A stretch of DNA of 64,000 bases, from the NCBI GenBank assembly GCA_018001225.1, contig JAGNIJ010000022.1, forward strand, positions 1 through 64,000. Reading direction: 5' to 3'. Below the pieces are notes generated by a model. The model ran no database searches. It saw only the letters and a list, made by a program, of their open reading frames with translations, and had not been told where the DNA came from. Numbering within the stretch: position 1 is the first letter of the stretch; the number at the start of each line of letters is the position of its first letter. Source of the stretch: Kiritimatiellia bacterium (lineage in GTDB: Bacteria > Verrucomicrobiota > Kiritimatiellia > CAIQIC01 > JAGNIJ01). The position numbers were made by a program, and so were the translations under genes. Shown in pieces: positions 8,811 through 17,077 of the stretch.

Positions 8811-9092
8811 CTACAGCAGGTGTGTCTCGTAGTCGAGCAGGATTGCGCGCGGGTCGGACCGCAGGTGCTCGCTGACCGCGGCAAGGCGTTGTTCCACGAC
8901 GTCCTTTTCCGCCGCCACGGTGACAAAGGCCAGCGTGGCCGCCTGCCAGAGGTCCTGCTGGTCCACCTCCGCGACGCTGACGTTCATCTTGTTCAGCGCC
9001 CGGTCCTTGAGGCTGCGCAGCACCATGCGCTTGTCTTTCAGCGAGTGCGATTCCGGGATGCTTAGCGTCGCCTGGAGCAATCCGATGACCAT
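8811..9092 (-). CDS. DUF503 (YlxP-like) family protein
   Basis: The product has 93 residues, the family length. The diagnostic block SHSLKDKRMVLRSLKDR (about residues 15-31) is followed by VSVAEVDQQDLWQAATLAFVTVA. DUF503 proteins are small ferredoxin-fold proteins often found near rbfA and infB in translation or ribosome-maturation operons; their biochemical role is not settled. Here the gene stands alone. Confidence 0.9.
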   Translation of the reverse strand: MVIGLLQATLSIPESHSLKDKRMVLRSLKDRALNKMNVSVAEVDQQDLWQAATLAFVTVAAEKDVVEQRLAAVSEHLRSDPRAILLDYETHLL

Positions 9093-9314
9093 GGCCCCAT
9101 CCTAGTCGGCCGCGCCGCTCATGAAAAGCGGCGTTTTCTTGAAGCGTCTCCAGGTCTTGCGAGGAGCCGAACGACGGGCTCCGCCCCGCGCCGGGCGGTT
9201 GAGCCGCGAGGTCCTGGTCGGTTTCTGGACAGGGCATAGGGGGTGTCGCGCAAGACGCCCCGCACGGCGGCGGGGGGCGGGTTCGATGCCGATCCGCGTA
9301 CGGCACAAACCCTA

Positions 9315-9338
9315 GGCCATACTTTGTAAAGTATGGCC
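9315..9338. repeat. 24-bp palindrome, TTTG/TAAA centre
   Basis: The arms GGCCATACTTT and AAAGTATGGCC are perfect inverted copies around a two-base centre. It is almost identical to the palindrome at 9501-9530, 186 bp away, and similar in design to the one at 51217-51242. Confidence 0.85.
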
Positions 9339-9500
9339 GAGGGTTGGGCGGGTGACTCGTGGCCGAAGGCGCCGCGGCTCCTGGGCGCGCAGGCCATGAA
9401 ACGCAAAAAAGCCCTTAAAATAACAGCATTATTTACTTCGTGCCGGGCACAGCGCCTGCCGATGAGTATACGCTTTGTTGCCAGACGCGTCGAAGAGGGG

Positions 9501-9530
9501 CTAGGCCATACTTTGCAAAGTATGGCCTAG
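9501..9530. repeat. 30-bp perfect palindrome, TTTGCAAA centre
   Basis: Every base pairs: the outer CTAGGCCATAC is mirrored by GTATGGCCTAG around TTTGCAAA. It lies 86 bp upstream of ruvB and could be a protein-binding site, a hairpin repeat, or the end of a small element whose other end is 9315-9338. Confidence 0.85.
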
Positions 9531-9615
9531 CCGGTGGTCGGGAGCGCCGGCGGCAGGCCCGGGGGCCATTGGTCTTGCCCAACCCCTGGGGCCGGCCTAT
9601 AGTGGCGGCGCGATC

Positions 9616-10632
9616 ATGAGCGAACGATTCGTCACCGATACCCTGAACAAGGCGGACACGGAGTTCGACATCAGCCTGCGGCCGGCCCGCTTCGCGGATT
9701 TCGTCGGCCAGCCCAAGGTCCGCGAGCGGCTGGAACTGTTCGTCGAGGCCGCGCGGGGGCGGGGCGACGTCCTCGGGCACGTGTTGCTTTCCGGTCCGCC
9801 GGGCCTCGGCAAGACCACGCTGGCCTACATCCTCGCCCACGCCATGGGCGTGAACATCAAGGTCACCTCCGGGCCGGTGATCGATAAGCCCGGCGACTTG
9901 GCCGGCCTGCTGACCAACCTGGAGAAGGGAGACTTCCTGTTCATCGACGAGATCCACCGGCTCCAGAAGTCCGTGGAGGAATATCTCTATGCGGCTATGG
10001 AAGACTTCGTTCTGGATATCGTCATCGACCAGGGCCCGCATTCGCGGTCGGTCCGCCTAAACCTGCCGCGCTTCACGCTGGTGGGCGCCACGACGCGCAG
10101 CGGGCTGCTGACCGCGCCCTTGCGCTCGCGGTTCGGCCTGACCGCAAGGCTGGATTACTACGAGGCGGAGGCGCTCCAGGAGATCATCACGCGCTCGGCC
10201 CGCATCCTGAACGTGGACGTCGAGCCGGACGGCGCGCGGGAGATCGCGGACCGCGCCCGGGGCACGCCGCGCATCGCCAACAACCTGCTGGCCTGGGTGC
10301 GCGACTACGCGCAGGTCAAGGCGGGCAACCGGATCACCCGCGACGTCGCCGACAAGGCCCTGTCCATGCTGGATATCGACGAGCACGGCCTGGACGAAAT
10401 GGACAAGCGCATCCTGGAAACCCTGCTGCACAAGTTCAGCGGCGGGCCGGTCGGCGTGCATTCGCTGTCCGTCTCCGTCGGCGAGGAACCGGACACGATC
10501 GAGGAAGTCTACGAGCCCTTCCTGATCCAGCAGGGCTACCTCAAGCGCACGCCGCAAGGCCGCGTGGCCACCGAGCGCGCCTACGAGAAGTTCGGATTAA
10601 AGCCCAAGGGCGCGCAGCCGGGATTGTTCTGA
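9616..10632 (+). CDS. ruvB: Holliday junction DNA helicase RuvB
   Basis: The product has 338 residues, the normal length. Motifs in order are the N-terminal [18 protein letters not shown], Walker [10 protein letters not shown] (about residue 60), the Walker B box FIDEIHRL, the sensor-type [19 protein letters not shown], and the C-terminal winged-helix part with [10 protein letters not shown] and [13 protein letters not shown]. RuvB is the ring ATPase that drives branch migration with RuvA. No ruvA or ruvC lies next to it here. There is no strong ribosome binding site before the ATG. Confidence 0.97.
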   Translation: MSERFVTDTLNKADTEFDISLRPARFADFVGQPKVRERLELFVEAARGRGDVLGHVLLSGPPGLGKTTLAYILAHAMGVNIKVTSGPVIDKPGDLAGLLTNLEKGDFLFIDEIHRLQKSVEEYLYAAMEDFVLDIVIDQGPHSRSVRLNLPRFTLVGATTRSGLLTAPLRSRFGLTARLDYYEAEALQEIITRSARILNVDVEPDGAREIADRARGTPRIANNLLAWVRDYAQVKAGNRITRDVADKALSMLDIDEHGLDEMDKRILETLLHKFSGGPVGVHSLSVSVGEEPDTIEEVYEPFLIQQGYLKRTPQGRVATERAYEKFGLKPKGAQPGLF

Positions 10633-10634
10633 TC

Positions 10635-10704
10635 GGCGTCGCAGACGCTCCGCCCTCCAGCCGTCACGAAATCGGCATGGGAGGAGCGAGTTCCCTCGAT
10701 CCCG
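10635..10704. repeat. Divergent copy of the ~125-bp hairpin repeat
   Basis: The segment keeps the order GGCGTCGCAGA, GCTCCGCCCTCCAG, then GGAGGAGCGAG and TCCC, as in the full copies at 25932, 50979 and 59296, but has diverged between the arms and has lost both outer ends. It fills the gap between ruvB and msrA. Confidence 0.5.
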
Positions 10705-10706
10705 TC

Positions 10707-11300
10707 TTACTCCTTCAGCCCCAGCTTGTTCAGCTTCGGGCGGATCAGGAACTGGCAGTAGGGCTGCGACCGGTTCCGGCGGTAGTAGTCCTGGTGATAC
10801 CGCGGGGCGGCATAGAACTCGGACGCCGGGGCGATTTCCGTGGCCACGGGGCGAGCCAGCGTCCCCGATCGGTCCAGCGCCGCGCGCGAGGCCTCGGCCG
10901 CCTGCTTTTGAGCTTCGTCGTGATAGAAGATCACGGAGCGGTACTGCGTGCCGACATCGTTCCCTTGCCGGTTCAGCTGGGTCGGATCGTGCGATTTCCA
11001 GAACCACTCCAGCAACTGCTCGTACGTCACGCGCGCGGGGTCATAACGCACCTGGATCACCTCGGCATGACCGGTTTGCCCCGAACAGACCTGATCGTAG
11101 GTCGGATTCTTCACCCGGCCGCCCATGAATCCGGACGTCACCGACTCGATGCCGTCGACCTGCTGAAACACTGCCTCGACACACCAGTAGCAGCCGCCCC
11201 CGAACGTGGCGACTCCAAGCGCCTTCGCTTCGTTCTTTTCCATGGCGGCTCCCTCCGCGGCGGCCCCGAGCGCCAGGGCCAGGATGATGCCTTTGTTCAT
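10707..11300 (-). CDS. msrA: Peptide-methionine (S)-S-oxide reductase MsrA, possibly exported
   Basis: The product has 197 residues. The catalytic motif is GGCYWCVEAVFQ (usually GCFWC), followed by GFMGG, GHAEVIQVRYDP, the DPTQLNRQGNDVGTQYRS block and YHQDYY. It reduces methionine-S-sulfoxide in proteins. The first 20 residues (MNKGIILALALGAAAEGAAM) are hydrophobic, so this copy may be exported; a start at the internal Met 20 would give a cytoplasmic form. No msrB is visible nearby. Confidence 0.93.
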   Translation of the reverse strand: MNKGIILALALGAAAEGAAMEKNEAKALGVATFGGGCYWCVEAVFQQVDGIESVTSGFMGGRVKNPTYDQVCSGQTGHAEVIQVRYDPARVTYEQLLEWFWKSHDPTQLNRQGNDVGTQYRSVIFYHDEAQKQAAEASRAALDRSGTLARPVATEIAPASEFYAAPRYHQDYYRRNRSQPYCQFLIRPKLNKLGLKE

Positions 11301-11405
11301 GCTTCAATATCCCCCGGAACCGGTAAATCGCAAGCGGGGCGGGGCCCGGCCGCTTTGTCCTCGAAAAGCGGCGGGGATGCGATATGCTGGGGATGCGCAA
11401 ACGAC

Positions 11406-12629
11406 ATGGCCGTCATTCTTGCCATCGCCCTGGTTGTCCTGATGATCTGCTCGGGCTTTTTCTCGAGCAGCGAGACGGTCTTCTTTTCGCTCAACCCGCT
11501 GGCGCTCCGCCGGGTGACCCAGCGCAATCCGACGATCGGCGCCTGGATTCACAACCTGCTCGCCCAGCCCACCCGGATCCTCTCCACCGTGCTGATCGGC
11601 AACACGATCGTCAACGTCGGCATCGCGGCGATCGGCTTCCTGCTGGCCGACCGGTTCTTCCCGGGACGCGGCGAGGCCGTCTCGATCCCGGTGGTCACGG
11701 TCGCGCTGGTGATCTTCGGCGAGGCGGGGCCCAAGCGGGTGGGCCTGCTCCACGCCGAGCGCCTGGCGCTCTGGTACGCCCCGGTCATGGTACTGCTCAT
11801 CCGGGTGCTGGCGCCGCTCCGGTTCCTGCTGGAGCGCCTGATGAAATCCTTCGAGCCGCTTTTCCGCCCGCGCGGCCGGACCTTGAGCGAGGAGGAGTTC
11901 GAGACCGTGCTGGAGATCAGCCAGGAGCAGGGCATCCTCAACGCCGACGAGCTGGCCATGCTCAAGGCCATCGTGGACCTGGAAGACCTCAAGCCCGGCG
12001 ACGTCATGACCCCCCGCGTGGACCTGGTCGGCGTGGACCTGGGGGACGAGTCTGCCACCTGGATCGAGACCGCCCGAAAGGCGCGGCGCAACTTCCTGCT
12101 GCTGTACCGCGGCCAGGTGGACAACGTTGAAGGCTTCCTCGACGTGCGCAAGTTCCTGCTCGACCCGGAGCACCGCCTGGAGGCCGCGCGGCTGCCGCCC
12201 TTCTTCGTGCCGGCGAACACGCCGCTCAACCAGGTACTGATGCAGTTCCAGCGCGACCGCCTGCGCATCGCCGTCGTGGTGGACGAGTACGGCGGCGTGG
12301 CGGGGGTGATCACCCGCGGCGACATCCTCGAGGAGATCACGGGGGAGATCTACAACGAGTTGAGCAAGCCCCGCCCGCTCTTCCAGCAGGCCGGGCCGCA
12401 CCGCTGGCTGGTGGACGCGAACATCAGCCTGGAGGAAATCAACCGCAAGCTGCGCCTGCACCTGCGCGCCGAGGGCGCGGATCGCCTCGCGGGCTGGATC
12501 GCCGCGCGGGCGGGACATATCCCCGTGCAGGATGACGTGGTCGAGGCCGACGGCGCGCGCGTGACCGTGATGCAGACGATCCGCCGCCGGGCGACCCTGG
12601 CCCAGGTCGAAAAAGTGGAGGGCCCATGA
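11406..12629 (+). CDS. CNNM/CBS-domain (HlyC/CorC family) membrane protein, first of a pair
   Basis: The product has 407 residues from ATG 11406. Three to four membrane segments form the N-terminal CNNM (DUF21) domain, starting MAVILAIALVVLMICSGFFSSSETVFFSLNPLAL and including ILSTVLIGNTIVNVG. A CBS pair follows (VMTPRVDLVGVD, RLRIAVVVDEYGGVAGVITRGDILEEITGEI), then a CorC/HlyC C-terminal domain. Bacterial members are implicated in Mg2+ or Na+ handling and Mg2+ efflux. The stop overlaps the start of the next gene by 4 bp (ATGA), so the two are translationally coupled and may form a heterodimer. Confidence 0.88.
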   Translation: MAVILAIALVVLMICSGFFSSSETVFFSLNPLALRRVTQRNPTIGAWIHNLLAQPTRILSTVLIGNTIVNVGIAAIGFLLADRFFPGRGEAVSIPVVTVALVIFGEAGPKRVGLLHAERLALWYAPVMVLLIRVLAPLRFLLERLMKSFEPLFRPRGRTLSEEEFETVLEISQEQGILNADELAMLKAIVDLEDLKPGDVMTPRVDLVGVDLGDESATWIETARKARRNFLLLYRGQVDNVEGFLDVRKFLLDPEHRLEAARLPPFFVPANTPLNQVLMQFQRDRLRIAVVVDEYGGVAGVITRGDILEEITGEIYNELSKPRPLFQQAGPHRWLVDANISLEEINRKLRLHLRAEGADRLAGWIAARAGHIPVQDDVVEADGARVTVMQTIRRRATLAQVEKVEGP

Positions 12630-13591
12630 GCGCCTCCTGGATCCTGCTGCTGGCGTGCCTGGCGGCCGGCTGGTTCTTCGCCGGCATCGAGACGGGCCTC
12701 GTGGCGATGAATCGCTTGCGCCTGCATCACCTGGTGCGCCGGAAGGTGCACGGCGCGGAGACGATGCAGTACTTCCTGCAGCACCCGGACATGCTGCTCG
12801 GCACCACGCTGGTCGGCACCAACATCTCGTACACGGTCGCCTCGACCCTCGCCGTCAGCCTGGGCACCCGCGCCCTGGGGCCGGAGGGCGCCTGGCTGGC
12901 GAGCGCGGCCATCACCGTCGTCATCGTGGTGTTCTGCGAGTTCTTTCCCAAGGCGTGGTTCCAGGCGTTTCCGTCGCACCGCAGCCTCCCGTTCGCGCCG
13001 GTGCTCCGCGCCGCGCGCCTGACGCTGCTGCCCGTCAGCGTCCCGCTGATGGGGCTCGTGCGCCTCTTGACCCCGGGCCGGCCCCGCGAGGACGAGAAGA
13101 GCCGCCCCCTCGTCACCCGCGAGGAAATCGTGCATCTCGCCGGCGAGGGTAAGTCCACCGGCATCCTGACCCCGGCCGAGCACCGCATGATCCACGAGGT
13201 CATCGAGCTCAAGACGAAGTCCTGCCGGGAAATCATGACCCCGCGCGACCGCATGGTCGATATTCGGCAGGATGCCCCCGCCGCGGAACTGCTGGAACTG
13301 GCCCGCGCCCGGGAGATCAATCGCTTTCCTGTCCAGGATCCCGACAAGAAGACCTTCGTCGGCATCGTGCACATCTTTGACGTCCTGGCGGACACGGGCT
13401 ACGCGGAGAAGCAGGTCCGCGATTACATGCGGCCCTGCCAGTTCGTGGCCGACCACGCCCCGGTGGATCACATCCTGCCGCGCATGCGTGTGACGCGGCA
13501 GCACATGATCCTGGTCACCGACGACCGGTTCGAGGTCATCGGGCTGGTGACCCTCGAGGACGTCGTCAACGAGGTGATCGGGGATTTGTAA
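12626..13591 (+). CDS. CNNM/CBS-domain membrane protein, second of a pair
   Basis: The product has 321 residues. The N-terminal CNNM domain has ETGLVAMNRLRLHHLVRR and the segment TTLVGTNISYTVASTLAVSLG. A CBS pair follows (EIMTPRDRMVDI, VTDDRFEVIGLVTLEDVVNEVIGDL). It lacks the CorC/HlyC C-terminal domain of the upstream paralogue and ends right after the second CBS motif. It overlaps that gene by 4 bp. Paired long and short CNNM genes of this kind recur in bacteria; a joint metal-ion efflux role is inferred. Confidence 0.87.
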   Translation: MSASWILLLACLAAGWFFAGIETGLVAMNRLRLHHLVRRKVHGAETMQYFLQHPDMLLGTTLVGTNISYTVASTLAVSLGTRALGPEGAWLASAAITVVIVVFCEFFPKAWFQAFPSHRSLPFAPVLRAARLTLLPVSVPLMGLVRLLTPGRPREDEKSRPLVTREEIVHLAGEGKSTGILTPAEHRMIHEVIELKTKSCREIMTPRDRMVDIRQDAPAAELLELARAREINRFPVQDPDKKTFVGIVHIFDVLADTGYAEKQVRDYMRPCQFVADHAPVDHILPRMRVTRQHMILVTDDRFEVIGLVTLEDVVNEVIGDL

Positions 13592-13603
13592 GGAGCACGT
13601 TCC

Positions 13604-15262
13604 ATGAGACTCCAGTCCAAAGGAATCGGTGCGTGGGCCGCCGTCGCGGCCGCGCTGGTGCTGGCGGCGGCCGCGCCGGCGCAGGAGCCGGCCGGTGACG
13701 CCTTTCTACGGGATCTCACGGAGGCCTACGTCACGTTCGGGCGGGCCAACCGGGCCCGCGAGGAAGGCGCCTGGACCGAGGCCCTTTCCCTGTACGAGGA
13801 CGCCCACGCCCAGTACCGCCGGCTGCACAATCTCTATCCGGATCGGCAGGCCGACATCGTCCAGTACCGCATGGCCGACTGCGCGAACCGGATCGAGGAA
13901 TTGCGCCGCCGGGCGGGCGCGGAGAAGAAGCCCGAGTCCCCGCGCGCCGGACCGAGAGCGGGCCCGCCGGCGGAGCCGCTCGCGGACCTGCGCGCGGAGA
14001 ACGAGAAGCTGCGCGAGCGGCTGTCCGCCGTCGAGACGAATGCCGCGCTCGCGGCGGTGGTCTCCAGCCAGGAGATCGAGCGGCTGACCCGGGACCTCGC
14101 GGACGCCCGGGCCCGCGCGGCCGATACGAACCAGGCCGCGCGGATCGCCGAAAGCGCGCGGCAGCTGGAAAAGATGCGCGGCGAAAAAGAGGATCTCAAG
14201 GCCGCGCACCGCGAACTGGACAGGAAGATTCAGGCGCTGACCAACGAACTGGAGACCGCCCGGGCCCGCCTCGAGGCCGAAAAGACGGCGGACGAGGCCG
14301 CGCTGTCGGAGGCCCGCCGCGCCGGGGAAGAGCAGGCGCAGCTCCGGGAACAGGCCGAGCGGCATCTCGCGGAGGCCCTCCGGGCCGGCGAGGCCGCGCG
14401 CGCGCAACTGGCACAAAAGGAAAAAGACCTGGAGGCCCTCCAGGCCTCGCAGGCCGGGAGGCAGGACAAAATCGAGGCGCTGGAGGAAAAGGTCCGCAAG
14501 GCGGCGGAAACCCGGAAGAAGCAGGCCGCCGAACTGGACGAGCGGACGGCGCAGTTGGCCGCCGAGCAGGAACAGGCGGCCTCCCTGCGCGCCGACCTGG
14601 AAAAGGCGCGGCGTGACGCCGAGGCGGCCGCCGGGGAGACAGGCCGCCTGAAGGCCGCGCTCGAAGCCGCCGAGGCCCGCGTCGGGGAACTGGAGCGTGC
14701 GTTCGCGAAAAGCCGCGAAGCCGACGGCCCCGCGGCCGCGGATGCCGTCGCGCTCGAGAAGGAAGGGCGGCTGGAGGAGGCGCTGGCCGCCTACCGGTCG
14801 GCCGGCGACCGCCCCGAGGCCGTGGAGGGCGCGGGCCGCTGCCTCCTGAAGCTGGGTCGGACCGGGGAGGGCGTGGCGATTCTCGAGGGGGCCGTCGCGC
14901 GGGAGCCGGGGGATCCCGAGGCCCGCCTGCTGCTGGGCATCGGGCTCTGCACGCTGCGCCGGTACGGCGAGGCTTCGGATACGCTGGGCGCGGCAGTCCC
15001 GTTGGACCCGAGCAATGCCGCGCTGCGGAACGCGCTCGGCGTGGCGTGGATCGGGCAGGGCCGCCTGGCGGAAGCGCGGGCGGAGTTGGAGCAGGCCGTG
15101 AGCCTCAACGCCGACCTCGGCGATGCCCACCTGAACCTGGCGCTGATCCTGGCGGCCGGCCTGAACCCGGATCGCGACGCGGCGCGCCGGCACTACGAAC
15201 GGGCGCTGGAACTGGGCGTGGCGCCCGAACCCCACCTGGAAAAAACGCTCGGGAGCCCGTAG
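13604..15262 (+). CDS. Exported coiled-coil and TPR protein
   Basis: The product has 552 residues. A signal peptide (about residues 1-27, ending APAQEPAG) leads into a TPR-like hairpin (residues 33-95), then a long Ala/Glu/Arg coiled coil (about residues 125-375) and four TPR-like units to the end (for example GVAILEGAVAREPGDPEARLLLGIGLC and GRLAEARAELEQAVSLNADLGDAHLNLALIL). This architecture resembles periplasmic YbgF/CpoB-like scaffolds but is longer. It begins 12 bp after the CNNM gene and may be in the same transcript. Function is unknown. Confidence 0.75.
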   Translation: MRLQSKGIGAWAAVAAALVLAAAAPAQEPAGDAFLRDLTEAYVTFGRANRAREEGAWTEALSLYEDAHAQYRRLHNLYPDRQADIVQYRMADCANRIEELRRRAGAEKKPESPRAGPRAGPPAEPLADLRAENEKLRERLSAVETNAALAAVVSSQEIERLTRDLADARARAADTNQAARIAESARQLEKMRGEKEDLKAAHRELDRKIQALTNELETARARLEAEKTADEAALSEARRAGEEQAQLREQAERHLAEALRAGEAARAQLAQKEKDLEALQASQAGRQDKIEALEEKVRKAAETRKKQAAELDERTAQLAAEQEQAASLRADLEKARRDAEAAAGETGRLKAALEAAEARVGELERAFAKSREADGPAAADAVALEKEGRLEEALAAYRSAGDRPEAVEGAGRCLLKLGRTGEGVAILEGAVAREPGDPEARLLLGIGLCTLRRYGEASDTLGAAVPLDPSNAALRNALGVAWIGQGRLAEARAELEQAVSLNADLGDAHLNLALILAAGLNPDRDAARRHYERALELGVAPEPHLEKTLGSP

Positions 15263-15272
15263 CGGGCCGCGA

Positions 15273-16997
15273 TCAGCGGCGACTCCAGCGCTCCCGGTCG
15301 GTCAGGAACAGCTGGTCCATGTTGTTGATCGGGAAGCCCTGCGTGAGCGGGAAGTCGCCGGGGATGCGGCCCTCGAGGATGGGAAACCACGAACGTTCCG
15401 GCCCGGCCACGAGGCCGCTGACGAACGGCTTGTCCCGCGTGATCGTGGTGAAGTAGAGCCCGTAAATCCGGCGGTGGTAGTCGTTGATTTCGTAAAAGTC
15501 GTCGAGGGTGGAGGGGAGCAGCAGGGAGGCGCGGTCCCCGTACCAGGCGGTCGCCCAGGGCATGTCGCTGCACATCATCTCGGCCGGCGTGAGCATGCGC
15601 GTCACGTGCATGATGTAGGGCGGGAAGTATGGCGGGTAGGGCGGCCCGGCGCGGGGCGGCAGCAGGGCAAACGCCAGCGGCAGCGCGCTGGTGACGGCGA
15701 CGGCCACGATGACCGCCAGCTCGAACAGGCGCGCCTGCAACTGCAGCCGGTCCAGGAGCACGAAGAAGAACGCGAGTCCGAACAGCAGCGCGATGGGCCA
15801 GCAGACGTTCAGCAGCCGCGCGGTTTCCTCGCCGAAGAGCGCGGCGACCAGCCACAGCAGGCCGATGGCCAGCACCAGGCACCAGCGCAGCCGGTGGGCC
15901 GGCGTGTTGACAAACCGGAAGAACAGGGCCGCCAGGAAAAGGCCGAACAGCAGGCCGTCGCCGGTCTTCCAGAGATCCTGCCGGTAGAACCGGGCCAGCC
16001 CGCCCATCCACTTGGTCTGCAGGTCCCGGAAAACCTTGTCCAGCGTGAGCGCCGGCTTCAGTGCGCGGTCGAAGCCGTTGCCGGCGAAGGAATCCGTGCC
16101 GTTCAGGGCCAGGTGCGCGGTCATGCCCAGCGGGTTCCCGCTGACCATCGTGTTGCGCACGAGCCACGGCGTGATGCCCAGGAGGAACGCCAGCAGGAAC
16201 AGCGAGGCCCACCGCCAGCCCTTCTTCCGGAACGAGACGCCGATGTACACCGCCAGCGCCGGCACGAACACGGCGGACGCGTACCGGGTGTGAAAAGCCA
16301 GGATGCACAGCAGCGCGCTGCCGGCGAGCTGCAGCAGGCCCTTGCCGGTCGCGCGCCCGTCCTCGGTCGGCCCGGCGGCCGCCAGGTAGGCCAGGTAGAA
16401 GGCCGTCACCACGAAGAACATCAGCATCGACAGCCCCAGGCCCGAGATGCTGTTGCGCCAGATCGTGTCGCTCAAAAAGTACAGGGTGACGCCCAGTACG
16501 GCCACCCGCCGGTCAAACAGGCGCCGACCGAAGAAGAAAAGAACGAGCCCGGTCAGCAGCGTGAAGAAGTGCCCGAGCGGCACCACGATCCATTGCTCCG
16601 GGGCGAACACGGCCGCCGGTTTGTCGGAGGAAAACGAGGTGCCCGCCATCTTGAAGACGGCGCCCAGCGCCATCGGCCAGAGCGGCGCGTTGACGATGTC
16701 CGGATGCCGGTCCATGCGCAACCCGGCGGCCGGGTTCCGGCGCGCCAGGAACCAGAGGCTGGCCGGCCGGATGTTCTGGGTGATGAAGCGGTGGTGGGTC
16801 GCCAGGTTCCGGCCGAGCTGCGCCGCGTCCATGGCGGCGGGTTCCTTCAGCCCGCGGAACTGGGTCGCCGTGTACAGCAGCATCGTGATCAGGACAAAGA
16901 GCAGGTACAGGCCGATCTTCATCAGCCAGAGGCCGATGCCCACGTCCACGTTGTAGATCAGGTCCTGGATACGGGATTCAAATGGTTTCGCGGCCAT
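15273..16997 (-). CDS. GT-C-type (PMT/ArnT-like) polytopic membrane glycosyltransferase
   Basis: The product has 574 residues. AGGAG 5 bases before ATG 16997 fixes the start. At least ten hydrophobic segments are visible. A first loop with DRHPDIVNAPLWPMALGAVF resembles the loop between the first two membrane helices of dolichyl/polyprenyl-phosphate-dependent GT-C enzymes (glycosyltransferase family 39/PMT_2). Such enzymes move a sugar from a polyprenyl phosphate to a lipid, glycan or protein outside the membrane. A polyprenol-phosphate sugar synthase gene occurs at 33281-34042, a possible donor maker. Substrate unknown. Confidence 0.65.
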   Translation of the reverse strand: MAAKPFESRIQDLIYNVDVGIGLWLMKIGLYLLFVLITMLLYTATQFRGLKEPAAMDAAQLGRNLATHHRFITQNIRPASLWFLARRNPAAGLRMDRHPDIVNAPLWPMALGAVFKMAGTSFSSDKPAAVFAPEQWIVVPLGHFFTLLTGLVLFFFGRRLFDRRVAVLGVTLYFLSDTIWRNSISGLGLSMLMFFVVTAFYLAYLAAAGPTEDGRATGKGLLQLAGSALLCILAFHTRYASAVFVPALAVYIGVSFRKKGWRWASLFLLAFLLGITPWLVRNTMVSGNPLGMTAHLALNGTDSFAGNGFDRALKPALTLDKVFRDLQTKWMGGLARFYRQDLWKTGDGLLFGLFLAALFFRFVNTPAHRLRWCLVLAIGLLWLVAALFGEETARLLNVCWPIALLFGLAFFFVLLDRLQLQARLFELAVIVAVAVTSALPLAFALLPPRAGPPYPPYFPPYIMHVTRMLTPAEMMCSDMPWATAWYGDRASLLLPSTLDDFYEINDYHRRIYGLYFTTITRDKPFVSGLVAGPERSWFPILEGRIPGDFPLTQGFPINNMDQLFLTDRERWSRR

Positions 16998-17077
16998 GTC
17001 AACTCCTGTCCGTTCGCGCCAAAACCTCGATCATCGTACGGTGTCTCCCGCGGCTCGGCAATGTCGAATATGGCTCC

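Larger units (their letters stand above)
9093..9615. other. Gene-free stretch with two long palindromes
   Basis: I see no credible gene in these 523 bases. The stretch holds two related palindromes at 9315-9338 and 9501-9530 (separate entries). Between them lies an AT-rich patch at about 9403-9440. The ruvB promoter must lie in the last part, but I cannot place it. Confidence 0.6.

Noticed and set aside
9333..9530. 65-codon frame between the two long palindromes
   Set aside because: No ribosome site, ends inside a palindrome and shows no domain; composition matches spacer DNA.
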